DNA from: Sanderia malayensis
Lineage: Eukaryota > Cnidaria > Scyphozoa > Semaeostomeae > Pelagiidae
DNA: 64,000 bases
Direction of reading: 5' to 3'
Assembly (NCBI GenBank): GCA_013076295.1
Contig: RQOL01000616.1
Coordinates: forward strand, 5,298,392 to 5,362,391
Below the pieces are notes generated by a model. The model saw only the letters and a program-made list of their open reading frames with translations, had not been told where the DNA came from and did no database searches. Both the position numbers and the translations under genes were made by a program. Of the stretch, positions 20,870 through 33,265 are shown one piece after another. Numbering within the stretch: position 1 is the first letter of the stretch; each line of letters begins with the position of its first letter.

Positions 20870-23800
20870 GATCTGTTTTTTAATATTTATTGCTGAAATT
20901 ATTGTTTGTTAATTATTTTTAAAATTATTAATATTATTGGTTGGATGCATTTGTGATTTTTCGATTGGTCAAATCTTGATGTGTTTACCAATTGTTTGTA
21001 ACAAAGTAGGGCATGTACCCCCTACTTTTTTGCATATCCTTGCTCATATCCTAAACATGAAGCATATCCTTTTGATGGATAAACAATTGTTCCTCTGAGA
21101 GCCAACCAATGAGTTAAGAAAGAACCAATGATTTTTCTGCGGAAAACAATGAAGGAAACAATAGTCTATTGTGTTTGAACAATAGGCTGGGTGGGAAATT
21201 TGCAGGTTCTAATATGCGAGTTTTTATCTTATAACACAACACTGCCGCCCGCACAAAAGGTTTTTTGACGCTCCCTCGCAACGTTATCTCCACCGCGCTA
21301 TGGAAGAAATTCGTGGCTACCTTGTTTAATCTTGTTTACTTACGTATTCGACACATTGAATAACGATATCAAGAACAGGTATCGCTGAGCACCAGTCTGA
21401 AGAAGAAGATGTCGAATCACGAAGTAGAACAACGAACTTGTTAAAATTAAAAATAATATCCACGTAGATCATTAGTCACCGTGTTATTTTTACTTTGCCT
21501 GTATCAGATTCCAAAAATGCGATTTGTCATCACCGCCCCTCTGTCTCGTGAAAAGTCATCTGTACTCGGTAAGTTGATAGTTGATATTTCATTTACATAA
21601 AAATTCGATACAAAAAGGCCTGTTTTAGCTCACAGGAATATGTCTCGAGCTTTTACCTCGGGCAATTTATGGCAACTGTGGTCCAGCAAACGATAAAATC
21701 TATAATTGCTTATTGTACTGTTATGCTGTTTGTTCTGTTAAATTGGTGCATTATCAGATGACACAGGTTTTACTCACTGATTACATTTCAGAGTTCTGAT
21801 AAAAAGTTTGGTGTTCAGTCAGGGCTCTTCTCGCATTCTAGCTCCAACCAGGTGCTTTTTAGTGAAGTGCTAATGTGTAATTTTGCTGGAAATACTTCCG
21901 ATCATTAAGTAAATTTTGGGCTTGAAATATGTTAGAACCATTTGTTTTGGTGTGGCATAATGAAATTCGTATGTCATTTTAAATTCAAAGGTGATTCAAA
22001 GGTGATAATGATGACTAATGAAGAGCTAATGGTCCATTCTTTACGTCACGGTGAAGGCCAACACCCACTTTTTTATTTTCATAATGACATCATTTCTATT
22101 CTTCTCGGCGCTGTTCCTGTTCTGTTTCTGAACTTCGTTCGACACGTTGACAACAATAATTTTTCTTTCCCACAAGAAGAAACACATTACAGGACGATAA
22201 ATACAGATAACAACATAGGCTTGAAAGATGTTATTTACCTTTTTGTGGTTACACAACTGAACTCAAGATTAGTTTTTTAATATATTGGGCCTGTTAAAAA
22301 TAGTGGTAAAACTTTGTCTACAGGAAACAGCAGGGAGGAAGGACTCTGAGAAAATGAATTTTATTTGGACGCCAGAAAAAAGCTTGAAGGTATGTAGTTT
22401 GGTATTTTATACCGTGATTATTATTTGTTGGCATTAGACAAACATTTAAACTTGTTTTTAAACCCAGAAGAAATAGCTTCAGGGAGGAATTTGACTTTGT
22501 AAACTGTGAGTTGACCTTTTGATATGCCATGGTCTTTGTATGGCCTGGCCAGGCCTGTAATGTTTAGGCTCGCATGTTTTGCAATATTAGAGCAATTCTG
22601 ATAATTTTTCATCAAAATGCTGGCATTTTCCTCACTCAATTCAAAAGCATTCATTTTTTGGACTATTATTTAAAATTTATATGATTTTAAATGAAATTTA
22701 AAAGAGTCTGAACACTTTATTTTGACCAAAGACATGGGGGTCTTTCCAAGAACAAAAGCGTTGCTGTGCAAACAAATCCACGTGCGCTAGGATGCAAAAA
22801 ACCTCCAAAAGCACGTACTCATATTTTAATGTTTAAATTCCTGTATTATATAATTAATATAGATTAACGTAATTAACAGATTTATAAAGGTAATTTCTAT
22901 AAGTCAACCCCCAATTTGGGGAGGGGGACACTGCAGCCAAGGCAGGTTCTTGATAACACCCCTCTTTCCCGCTATGTGGCAATAGACTATATTCCCCCAA
23001 TCTTCCACATAAGTCTGTGAAAGATATCTACCATGGACGTGACCAAAATTTATGAAGACAGGGTGCGTTTACCTGAAGCTGGCAGTCAAACGACAAATGA
23101 GCACTTGAGTGAGTGCAATGAAAAAGTTAAAACTGCTGAAAAGCGGGGAGGGGTGTCTCTCTGGCTCCCTCTTGCCACGCCTCTTGTATCAGAAGCCACT
23201 GTTGTGCAATCACCATTAAGATACGCACAGGTGTTCAATAATTGATTCTAAGCTGATCATCTGTCTCCACAGGCAACAGTGACTTTCCAGTTTAATTTCC
23301 TACTTAATCTTAATCGAAAATTTGCGGCGAAGAAGCTTGCTTTGATGAAATATTAATACGACGCGACATTTTACAAATTCAGAGAGCTTACATTATGAAT
23401 TAATAATCAACATAGGCAGACAAACGATTAAAAAACAAAAACTTTCTTCCGTTTGAAATTTCCAGTTGTTTATTAAGCATATAATAAACGTTTCCAGACT
23501 AGTGTCAGTTGAATAGAAATCGTTTGTATTAACAGCTTCATTCGAACCAAAGGAAAGCTTACATTTATTTATTCTCATGTGATAGTTGATTTGGCAATGA
23601 AAAGAAAAATTATTAGGAAATCTCTTGTTAATTATAATTCCGCTTTGTCAAGATACTTGGTGTAAGCCGCACCCAATCCAATTGTCCCATCATAAGGATC
23701 TTGTTGCTAATGGAATTTGCTTGCACTGATTAGGTCCAGGGCACGTTGTTATCAATCTCCAGAAACTATAAGAACATCATTTTCATTATTCTTATAAATT

Positions 23801-24115
23801 GTCATAAACCTGAGTCGGTTCGGTATATTTTTCCCATGGCTGGGGAGACAGTCCCAATTATTGTTTTATACTCGATTCCTAAACTTGCTATTGACCATGT
23901 TAAACAATGTCCTATTTTATTAAAACTTATCGGTTTAAAAAGATGCAATCTGAAATTGAAAACAATCGCTGTTTACGTTCCTTTTCGATCAATATATCTC
24001 ATTGTTTTGCTGTGACTTTTGTTTTCATAATCAGCAGTTAATAGATTCTTTCCTACTACGAGGAACGTGTAAGAAATTTAAATTCACATTTCTTCACTCC
24101 GAATCTTGGTTCATA
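20870..24115. other. Intergenic region, or 5' part of the GAR-domain gene
   Basis: No complete gene seen. It contains a partial MITE family A copy (21153-21227), a candidate small exon at 21517-21568 (ATG, then a good GTAAGT donor) and a candidate exon at 22324-22389 (AG before, GTATGT after). The latter could be an upstream exon of the gene at 24116. The ORF at 23033-23245 has no family support. Confidence 0.45.
21153..21227. mobile_element. MITE family A, partial copy
   Basis: Shares ACAATAGTCTATTGT, GAACAATAGGCTGG and the right-end GGTTCTAATATGCGAGTTTTT with the complete copy at 1232-1383. The left terminal repeat is not recognisable. Confidence 0.65.
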
Positions 24116-26865
24116 ATGAGTAAAAAAGCGGTTCGATTTGCCAACAAAAAGCAGAAATTTTTATCATGTAAAACATGTCGTGAACATGAGCAAAGTCTTG
24201 ACAGTAATTGTTATAATAATTACGGTTGCAGCAGTGAAGTAAGTTTTCACCACAGTCAGATTTAACTATCCATGTTGAGCTTAGGCTTTTGAAACGTAGC
24301 AATTTGAATATTTGAATCAAATTGTTTCATCTTTTTCAGGACGGACTACAGAGTAATGCGACATCGATCATTGCTCCTGCATTATCATCAATCGATGACG
24401 TAACCAATTGGCTTGCCGAATCAGAGAAGAGTTTGGACGATGATGTCATCAACTTTAGAACTTTCGATCTGCAGGCTGTGATTGAGAAGAGAAAACAACT
24501 CGAGGTATAATGGTTTTATGTTTACTTAAAGAGTTTTTTTGCTTGAAAAAGTCTTTTTAACACGATCTCCCAAAGGCTGGCGTTCCTTTTTTGGTCCTAG
24601 TTAATTGCTAAATCCCGGAGAGGCTCCAAACTATTCTTGAGATTGCTCTGCTCTTGTTATTTCAAGGATCTTTACAATGAGATCGAGAGCCGTGCCAGCA
24701 AGATGTGTACCGCATCGGAAATATTTCAAGCGTTTTGTCAAATGATACCGCCTTGTGACCAGAGATCGGAAAAGAAAAACTTGATCAGTGACGTCAGATG
24801 TAGAATGGTGAAGCTTCGCTTGAGGATTGCTGAGCAAAGGGAAAGGTTTCAACTGTTAGTCCCTCTGCTGTGCCATCACAATGAACATTCAGAAAGGATA
24901 AAGTCATGGCTGGACGAATCTCAGTCCAAATCGGCGCCATTTATTGATAAACACGACGACGATCTTACAATGCTCGAATATGGTGATGATATTGAGGTGT
25001 GATTAGAAAGATCTTTGTTTGCTGTTTTTTGATGTTTGAAATTAAGTTTCTTGAACCGTGAGAAGATTTCTCATTCGAGACACAGCTGTAAAAAGATTAA
25101 GCTTTAAAGAGAAATTGTTTTATTTTTTTTATTTTTTTATTGTTACAATTAATGAATGGTTCAGATGCATTGATTGTAACGGTATCTATTTCAGGATCTT
25201 TTGAAAGAACTGTTGGAGATCAGACCTTATTACGAAGCTTATTTGACGTATGGGGAGACAGCGTTGGATACTGCTGTTTTGCCCTTTGAGGCTTTGAGGA
25301 TAGAGCTAGATGAAGTTATCTCAAGATGGGACACTATATGTACGAAGCTAGAAAGGTGCTTAAAAGGTCTAAAGATTGCCAAGGTAGATATCCGTAACTT
25401 CTATAGCTACTGCTAGGCACTCTGCCATGTTTCTCAGCAGTTATCTTGCATCATAATCTTTTTATTGTATTTTATTTGCAATGCTTTTGTCATGTTGCTT
25501 TAGAAACACGACGAAGAAAGTCAGAAAACAGAAGCCAGTAAAATACACAGCCAGGTACGAAAACTGTGATATATCATCATTAACTTGTTATTTTAGCACC
25601 GTGTCTCCGATAAGTGTTCATTTTTTGATAGTCCTGTATCTTTTTCCATTTATTACCAATAAAAACGTTTTCTTGTTTTTATTTTAGCTGAGAAAAGAGG
25701 CTCGTAAATGTGCTTGCACTAAACCATTTGAAATTGTTCGAATTGGTGAAGGAAAGTACTTATTCGGTGATTCCAAGATTGTTCGTTTGGTTAGGATCCA
25801 CGGCTCTAGTGTTGTTGTAAGAGTTGGTGGTGGGTGGGAATTTCTGTTGAATTTCCTATTGAAGTATGATCCATGTCGTGGTACGTGACTTTTTTGCTTT
25901 CTTTTTTTTCGTACATATGTAAGCTAGGGATTTCTATCGGGATATTACGAGAGGAGTTCAAAACAGACGGGAGACATTTTGGAGAGCAAAAATATTGCAA
26001 GGCAATTTGACAGAGAGCTTGATGTCTTGAAGTTGGAACGTTTTGGAAAGTTTTTGGTCGTTAGGTCTTTGTTGGATATAGGTTCAAGGAGTTATATATT
26101 TGCTGCAGAATTTGTGTCACGAAAGTTAGAAACTTTCTGTAGACTTTAAGAAGGCTAACAACGTCACTGCATTAGAGAGCTAAGGATGGAAAGAAATATT
26201 TAGGAGTATTATGATGATAACTTTCGCTACCGTGAAGAAGCTACTGTTTCTGACCACATGTTTCCATTGATCTTTCCATAGTGAAAGACTTTCTTCAAGA
26301 TGGCTTGGAAAATTTGAAGAAACTTGGAATGAAGCCAGTGGACGAACGTCGCCATTCTTATGCGTTTGAAACCAGAAAGGTATTCAGCTCTTGCGGTCAT
26401 ATGACGCCATCTCCAGTGCAAGCAGAAGACCACTCGCATCATCATCGAGACGCGCTGAATGGAGGCAGCTGTTGCGAACAGAATAGAAGTGAACAGATCA
26501 GCTTATGCTCCAGTTTTGACAGTCTGGATGGTGCATCATTGGGTAGTGATGCAGGCCATACGTGTAACGAGAAGACGACTCGACACAGTGCTCGCAATAC
26601 TGGTCCTGTGTCTTCCTCAGCGAAGAGTACTCCTAAACGCAAAGTATCTGCCCCATCTGCTTCATACACTCGTCTGAATCAAAGTGCAGAAATGAGCAGG
26701 CCTCTTTCTGGTGCTACTAGGCCAAAGAGTGCAACACCCACACGAGGCTCTTTTGCGAGCAGATCTGTTCGAAAAAGTCTCGTCGAAAAACAGACGAAAT
26801 CCTCGGAAGTGAAGAAATCCGCCAGCCTGCAAAGAACTGCAAGTCCTCAAATGATGAAAACTTAA
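24116..26865 (+). CDS. Spectrin-repeat and GAR-domain (GAS2-like) cytoskeletal protein
   Basis: Seven exons in phase: 24116-24238, 24340-24504, 24667-24996, 25195-25383, 25504-25554, 25688-25880, 26282-26865 (544 aa). Residues about 50-270 form helical, spectrin-like repeats (for example VTNWLAESEKSL). Residues about 287-351 are a GAR/GAS2 domain that binds microtubules: CACTKPFEIVRIGEGKY, then LFGDS, VRVGGGW and KYDPCR, with the Cys pair expected to bind metal. The C-terminal 190 residues are Ser/Arg/Lys-rich, like the microtubule-binding tails of GAS2L and spectraplakins. No calponin-homology domain or EF hands are seen, so this is either a short spectrin-GAR protein or the 3' end of a spectraplakin whose 5' exons were missed. 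Frame 24038-24115 is open upstream of the chosen ATG. Confidence 0.87.
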
Positions 26866-27424
26866 TATTACTTATGAAACATGAATGTTTTTTGTAGATG
26901 TTTATAGATATCCAGACTTTGTGTGCCTGCATGTTCCAATTCCTGATGTATGTCCCAGAAGCAATTGCATGAATACAAAATCAATTTAGTGTTGCATTTA
27001 TAATAGGTTAGGGGGCTTTTCATTTTGTCTATCCAAGCTTATTTTCTATTCATTTTTATTTCAATTCGACGCCTTGTAGCACCCCAATCTAATTTGCAAT
27101 GTTCCAAGAATTGACATTAATTAAGTTGATTTCTTAATGCTCTTTTATAGTTGTAGTAATTTCTAAATAGCCATAAATTTAATGGAAGTTAAGTATAATA
27201 TCGTTGTCGTTGAATAATGTTAAATGCTTTATTTATTGAACGTTGTATTTTGGTTTAAAGTAACGAATTTATGGAAACATAGCAAAGTTTCTAATTTAAT
27301 AGTTTCGTAAGATTTGCAAAGAAATTTTTTAACACTGTTGTTGCGGAGGAGCATTTGCCTGCCACGTTCATATCATCATTGCATGAAAAAGAGGTCAGCT
27401 TCGGAGAAAAAGAAGAAGATCAAC
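26866..27424. other. 3' UTR of the GAR gene and YIPF6 promoter region
   Basis: AT-rich, non-coding, between two same-strand genes. An in-frame ATG at 27383 is an alternative YIPF6 start. Nothing else recognised. Confidence 0.55.
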
Positions 27425-29884
27425 ATGGCTGAAGCTAATGCAGCTTTTGCTGCTGAACCAGGAAATTTACCCGAGTTTCACTCGTCAGAAAACGACCCTT
27501 CTTATATAGAAGGTGATATACATATTCCCGGAGCTTCAGATGAGGAAGATGAACTAAATACTCTTGATGAACCAGTGTCACAAACCCTCGTAAGTGTCAT
27601 ATGAACGTACCTTTCCTACTTGTGTTTCGTATTGACTCACTCTATATTTTTAGGCCATTCCCTTTATACCAATAAGATTCAATTGATGTGCAAATTCTTT
27701 ATCATATGTTGTGTTTAGCTTTGGGTTTTTTTAGAAATGACTTAATTTAGTATAAATCTTCTTTGACATGCCAAAGAAGGGGACGTGTTTCTAAAAGATT
27801 CATTTTCTTCTCATTTCTTTTTTTGGGGGCCTCTGGTTGACGATTTAATGGAGGAAAATGATCAGTGATCTCAATTATGTTTTTAGAAAAGAGATTTGAA
27901 AGCTGTTGGCAGAAAATTTTTCCATGTTTTGATCCCAAAACAAAGCAAGACCTTACTCCAAGACTGTAAGAATCATGCACAAATTCTATTGTCCCTTCTG
28001 AGTCTTCTTCACCGAATTGAAAAATGTACTTGATATGGGTGATACATAGTTGCAAGCAATTGCAGAAAACAATAGATCAATTAGCAAAACAATAGAAGTA
28101 TGTTAGTATGGCTGTGAATGCAAGTCATCCAACTAAGTTTTGCCAGCTATGCATATTGCTTGTGTCAAATATCATTATTTATTTAATTGACATATACACT
28201 TCCTTTATTTTGCAGGGGATCTATGGGGACCATTACTTCTTTGTATCTTATTAGCTGTGTAAGTAATTATTTGTGTATATCTTATTGTGTACAATAAGGG
28301 CTGGTGTACACACTATGTTCTGCTGTCATATAACCCTTATAATTAAAAAAGGGATCATTTTTATAGTTTACTGCAGGGATCACATATAGCTGAAGGAGAT
28401 GGTGGTCCTGAATTTGCTGAGGTTTTTGTTATTATTTGGATTGGAGCATCAGTTGTAACTCTAAATTCAAAGCTCCTTGGAGGAACCATGTAAGTGCCAG
28501 ACATTGAATCAGCTACAATAATGAACAAAAGTTCTTTGGACACTTTTGTAAAAATATGAAAAAGATATCAACCCACAGACTTCTTTTTTTGTGGGACCTA
28601 TTCAACCCTTCACCCCCTCACTTCAATTTTGTTCTCTTAATCAGACTTTTGTGCTCATTGAGCATTTTGGAGGGGGAGAGGCAAAGGATGCTTGCAAAGT
28701 TTGCAAAAGCATATGCTTTCTAGGACTTTTGCCCGCTATTGTAGCTTATTTTACTTTTGCATGTTCAAGTTATATAAAGAGTAACGTATTTAGCAACTCT
28801 ACGTGACATGGATACTAATCATCACGTAGTTTTAGTTTTAAGGTTGTTGTTTAAACTATTTCTAGATGTAATTCATTCAATCTCTGTTTGTTTTCCAGCT
28901 CCTTCTTCCAAAGTGTTTGCGTTCTTGGTTACTGCATATTACCATTAACATTGGCATTAGTGATTTGTAAAATAATCCTCCTATCTCATCAGACGACAGT
29001 GCTATTTGCAATAAGATGTCTCATTGTCCTAGTTATGTTTGGCTGGTCTACTTTTGGTAAGTTTATCTTCCGTTCTTTTTACTTTTCTCTTGAAGTTACA
29101 CAGTGGTGCCTCTATACAATTGACATTTGCAGACAAGGGACACCTCTAAGCAACAGGCAAATATGTTTCTCCCAAATTTTTTTAAACTGGTCATCTTTTT
29201 GCAAAAGCAACCTCTATACAGTGGACACCTCTTCACAATGGACAAAATGGTTGATTCCATACATGCCTGTTATATTCAGGTTTTCACTGTACTATGCTTA
29301 ATGTTATGCTTGCAGCCTTCGTAAAACATATGGCTGTGTCAATTTATTTGGATGTGTTCGACTCTTAATGCCCAACTCGAGAGAAAGAGTGCTTAAGGTC
29401 CTTTTACAGACTAGTTTTTCATTTTGTGGAATCGTGAAAAGTCAAAGAAACTGCTTGGAGTATTGTATTGCAATGTTGTCTACTGTGCTCTGCACAATAG
29501 AGTATTGCATTGTTGTCAACATAAACATTTGATCTTGTATGAAAGAGACTATAGAATGGCTCTCTTCTGGTTCTTATGCAATCGTTTCCTAAACTCCACC
29601 ATCCCCATTTTCTATGCAACATTTTCTATGTATCAGGTGTGCATATTCCACACTCCTGTCTTCCTGTGGATTGAGGTCCAACATCTGATCCACCGTTCCA
29701 TTGTCCATGTTTAAGCGTGAAAATGCTTGCTCTTGGTATGCTATCATTTCTCTCCCTTCTCCTTCTAGCTTCTGTGGCATTTCTCGGCGAAAGTCAACCG
29801 CATAATAGAAAGGCATTGGCTGTTTATCCAATAGGACTTTTTTATTTCGTAATTAGCTGGTTAATTATCTCTCATACGGGTTAA
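27425..29884 (+). CDS. YIPF6: YIPF6, Yip1-domain Golgi membrane protein
   Basis: Six exons: 27425-27589, 27887-27965, 28216-28258, 28367-28489, 28899-29056, 29769-29884 (227 aa; human YIPF6 is about the same length). The acidic cytosolic N-terminus (MAEAN, then YIEGDIHIPG) is followed by KRDLKAVGRKFFHVL, then DLWGPLLLCILLAV, FAEVFVIIWIGA, LNSKLLGG, SFFQSVCVLGYCILPLTLAL and ALAVYPIGLFYFVISWLI, matching the five-TM Yip1 fold of YIPF6 in order. YIPF proteins act in ER-Golgi vesicle traffic with Rab GTPases. The start at 27425 was chosen because MAEA matches orthologues and has a G at +4; the ATG at 27383 would add 14 residues. The exon-4 acceptor was set at 28366, since only that choice keeps the LAVLLQ segment in frame. 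Confidence 0.95.
29101..29289. mobile_element. Pogo/Tigger-like MITE in YIPF6 intron 5
   Basis: Starts CAGTGGTGCCTCTATACA and ends TTTTCACTG, giving short CAGTG terminal inverted repeats. The interior repeats CCTCTATACA(G)TGGACACC-like phrases on one strand, typical of decayed pogo/Tigger ends. Non-coding; the family assignment is tentative. Confidence 0.55.
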
Positions 29885-30897
29885 TGGTGCGCACTCAAGA
29901 CTATTCGAATCAACAATGCTAAAACTGTTGGCTTGTCATAGGCCGGGACAATACAGAAAACAGTGAAATGCGATGCTGATGGACGTTCGAATAGCTAAAA
30001 CAATTAGCGATAAATCATCTCCATATTTGAATATTTCACCGTAATTACATTCATAATTATGTCCCATTAGTTATAACCTAGTGTTGTTTGTTGTAAATTC
30101 TATAATTGGCATCGTTAATAGAAGCCATACCTCCTGGTGGCCACGTTACACAAGTTTAATTACCCTGTTGTGTCAGATATGTGTAGCTTTTCAGAGTATT
30201 ATATTTATGAATACACGAATTTGAATCAGGGAAGGAAGTACAATGCTGCAATTATTTTGTATGGGTTATTATCCCTTCAAATTGACTTCTTATCGCGTAT
30301 ATTGGAAAGATGATGTAATGGATAATATATTTTGGGTGGTTAATATATATCCCTGCGTTTCGCTTTGTCAAATCAAGATAGATGCGACCTCAGTGGTGAC
30401 TTCTAAGGGGGCCGAGACTCCCTTTTTAAAGTAGGAGGGCGCAGTCAGTTCATGAAGGCGAAATCTTAAACCTAGGAGGGCGCAGCCCCCCGTAATAAAT
30501 GACATTGTTTTGTCATTTCTTGGGGGGGCTTTGTTTGCGAATGTTTTATCACATTTTTTGTTCTTTTATGCTTACATCCTTCCATTTTTCATGATTAGTC
30601 AAGCTTCTCTAATTACTGCCAAGATTGTTTGGTTCGTGGCACGGGTTGTCATAATGAAAATATGGACGTTGTCACAAGAAACCACACCTACTCTAATCAT
30701 TTTGCTTTTGAACCCCCCCCCCGCCCACTTATTAACATTTTAAGAAATCACCACTGATTGTTACTTTTTATTATTATTCTATGAATGAATCAACTTATCT
30801 GTCTATGTATTTCTCTCTTACCCATGCGACATATTCTACTTTGACCAATTGTACAAATTCCCCTACAAAAAGTTCGTTGAAACCCCGTATGCTGCTT
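29885..30897. other. Intergenic region between convergent genes
   Basis: Between the YIPF6 stop (+) and the MADF gene stop (-). It contains two GGAGGGCGCAG phrases (about 30434 and 30475) and a C-rich run near 30712-30725. TTTATT near 30766 is a plausible minus-strand polyadenylation signal. No gene seen. Confidence 0.55.
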
Positions 30898-32667
30898 TCA
30901 ACTGTCTCGTTTCCTTTTAAAAGCATACGCCTGCTGTTGTTGTTGTTGTCTATATTCAACTGCACGTGCTGGTGGTGGTGGGCTGTTATTATTAGAATGC
31001 GGCGAAGAAGAGTGACTGTCCTTCGCCTGAAGGTAGTCTTGAGCTTGGACGTCATCCAGTACTCGAACGTAGTGCGTCGTTGCGGGAGCAGCAACAGCAG
31101 AATTGTAGCAAGCGTTTGAGCTTTGGTATTGGATCTCACGCGTGTACGAACAGTTTTCACAGCTGTCTTCCTCGGAATTGTTGTGATGAGCTGCGCGACT
31201 TACGCCATTCGCTACCTCCCCCGGGGCTGGTTGTGAGTTATATTGCGACGCGTTCAGTTGTTGCATCTGTATTTGAAACATAATGTTGTTGATTTGATGT
31301 TTCGCCTGTAGTCTGTTGTGATCGGACAGGTTCTTCAACTGCGATGCCAGCAGGTCGCCAAATAGATCATCTTCATCTTTGTGCCTCAAATGAGATGCTG
31401 CAGTCGTCAAAGCAGCCTTTGTCCTCGGTCCCGTGTGTTGATGCACTGTCGTGGCTTTGAAACGAGGCGTCGGCGTATTTTCTCGCAAACCTTTCATTTC
31501 CAGATGCGATGGCGAGTGTGCGAGCTTCTCTGCTCCGCCATGGTACTCACCATAGCCAAGCTGATCTGCGACTCCCGCTGCAATTGTGGTCGGGGTGTTC
31601 TTGGTACCTATTAAATGAGAGCTTATAACCACTTGCGTGGCACTCTCGTCTGGTCGTAAATCAGTTTTGTTAGGATATTGCCTTCTGTTGTCGTTATAAC
31701 TATCACTGTTGCTGCATATAATCTGCACTGCCGGTGCAGTGTTGTTACCTTCCGCGTCTATTGCATTCTGTTCTGTTTTCGCTGTCAGTTTGTCCGTGTT
31801 CGAGAGCCGTTTTCTCGACAGCACAAATTCGTCCAGCCATGACAACAAATGGTAAACGTCTAAATTCGGTGTTGTGGGGTTGGTCATAACTCCGTCATTT
31901 AACGCTTTCTCTTGACTGCTCTCGAAGAATTTCGCAGCTTTCCTTTGGCGTGTGAATCTGGTACGTAAATTGACCCAATGGATTTCCGCTTCTTCATCTG
32001 TAAAGGAACACAAATTTATTTGGTTTTGTTCACGGGTTAATTAAGCATTTTCTAACGTCCCCCTCCCCCCACTCATCAAAAGACCTTTGCTTTGGCTCAA
32101 TCTTTCCTCCCCTGCTTTCCACAACACGTGTATTCCCTGTTAATAACATGAAATACCCCCATGAAAACATAATACACAACGCACGCTGCTGGAAAATAGA
32201 TGCACTTTCACAACAGTGCGCAAGTCTGTTAATCTCGATGTTTCTATTGGATGAAATACTTGTTGTTTTCAATGTCAACAAGATAAGGATAAAAGATCAA
32301 GCCGTCGTGCGTCGTGGTGGTGACCATAACATTACTAGGCCACCTGCATAAGTTGCTTATATTCAATTTTAGGATTGCAAAAGAATATTCCCGTTATGCT
32401 TCTTCGCTAATACAGGCCATCCTAACAGGTCGAAATTGTTCTTCGAAATCTTACAAAAATGTTCGGAAGCAGAGAATTAATAGGAATGCCTTTTCCTGGC
32501 ATTTTAATACCTGTGGCAAAGTCCATTTCTATTGCAACTTCAGACCATGCTCTTTGCCTGACGGCCACATCTCTGTAATGTTTATCATTTTTGTCGTACA
32601 AGCAAGGATACTTTCGTACCAAATTTGCCAGCTTTTCTTCGCGAAACAGATCTTTTCGAAACTCCAT
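30898..32667 (-). CDS. MADF-BESS transcription factor
   Basis: Two exons: 32667-32511 and 31997-30898, joined in phase 1 (418 aa). Residues about 10-80 form a MADF (SANT/Myb-like) DNA-binding domain: LANLVRKYPCLYDKN, AWSEVAIEM, then across the junction HWVNLRTRFTRQRKAAK. At about 260-300, DDLFGDLLASQLKNL followed by LQAKHQINNIMFQI fits the BESS motif (oligomerisation and protein contact). The MADF-plus-BESS pairing is that of Adf-1-type regulators. The middle is low-complexity, Ser/Asn/Gln-rich, and the C-terminus has a short poly-Gln run and a basic FKRKRDS end that could be a nuclear signal. Target genes are unknown. Confidence 0.88.
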
Positions 32668-33265
32668 TTTCCTACACGTATTCTCGTGTGCTTTTACATT
32701 AATACAAATTGTTTAGATGCAGTTTGATCATAAAAATTCCTCCACTTTTATGGACGTGTCAACAAACGGAAGCAGAATCGAGATCCTTAGGCTTATGACA
32801 ATGACTGTGATAAAACAATTGTGATGCAGCCACATGGTTGTTGGACGGGGGGGGACAATAAAAATGCTTGATCATCGCAAAACACGTGTGTTGCCAAGGC
32901 ATCGCAGTTTTAGCTGTTAACTCAACCGGGTCGGGTTATTTTCACATGCCTTAAATTAAGTCTTGGGGAGGGGTTTATTAAATGAAGTCTTGCCATAAAT
33001 TAAAGTCTTGGGGAGAGGGTTTATTTAATTGATATTCCAAAGGGCGCTTATTAAAGAGGGGAGGCTTAATAAAATTCTTAAACAAAATTCAAGAAAATGT
33101 TTAAATTGCAAAATAGTTTTCATGAATTTTATACAACTTCAAAAGCAATGGAGGGTTCATTAGAAGGTGAACTTAATTCAATATCCCGTTTATAGAGAGG
33201 GCTTATTAAATAGAAAGGCTTAATACAGAGGAGGGGGCTTAATACAGCTTTTATACGGTAGCTGA

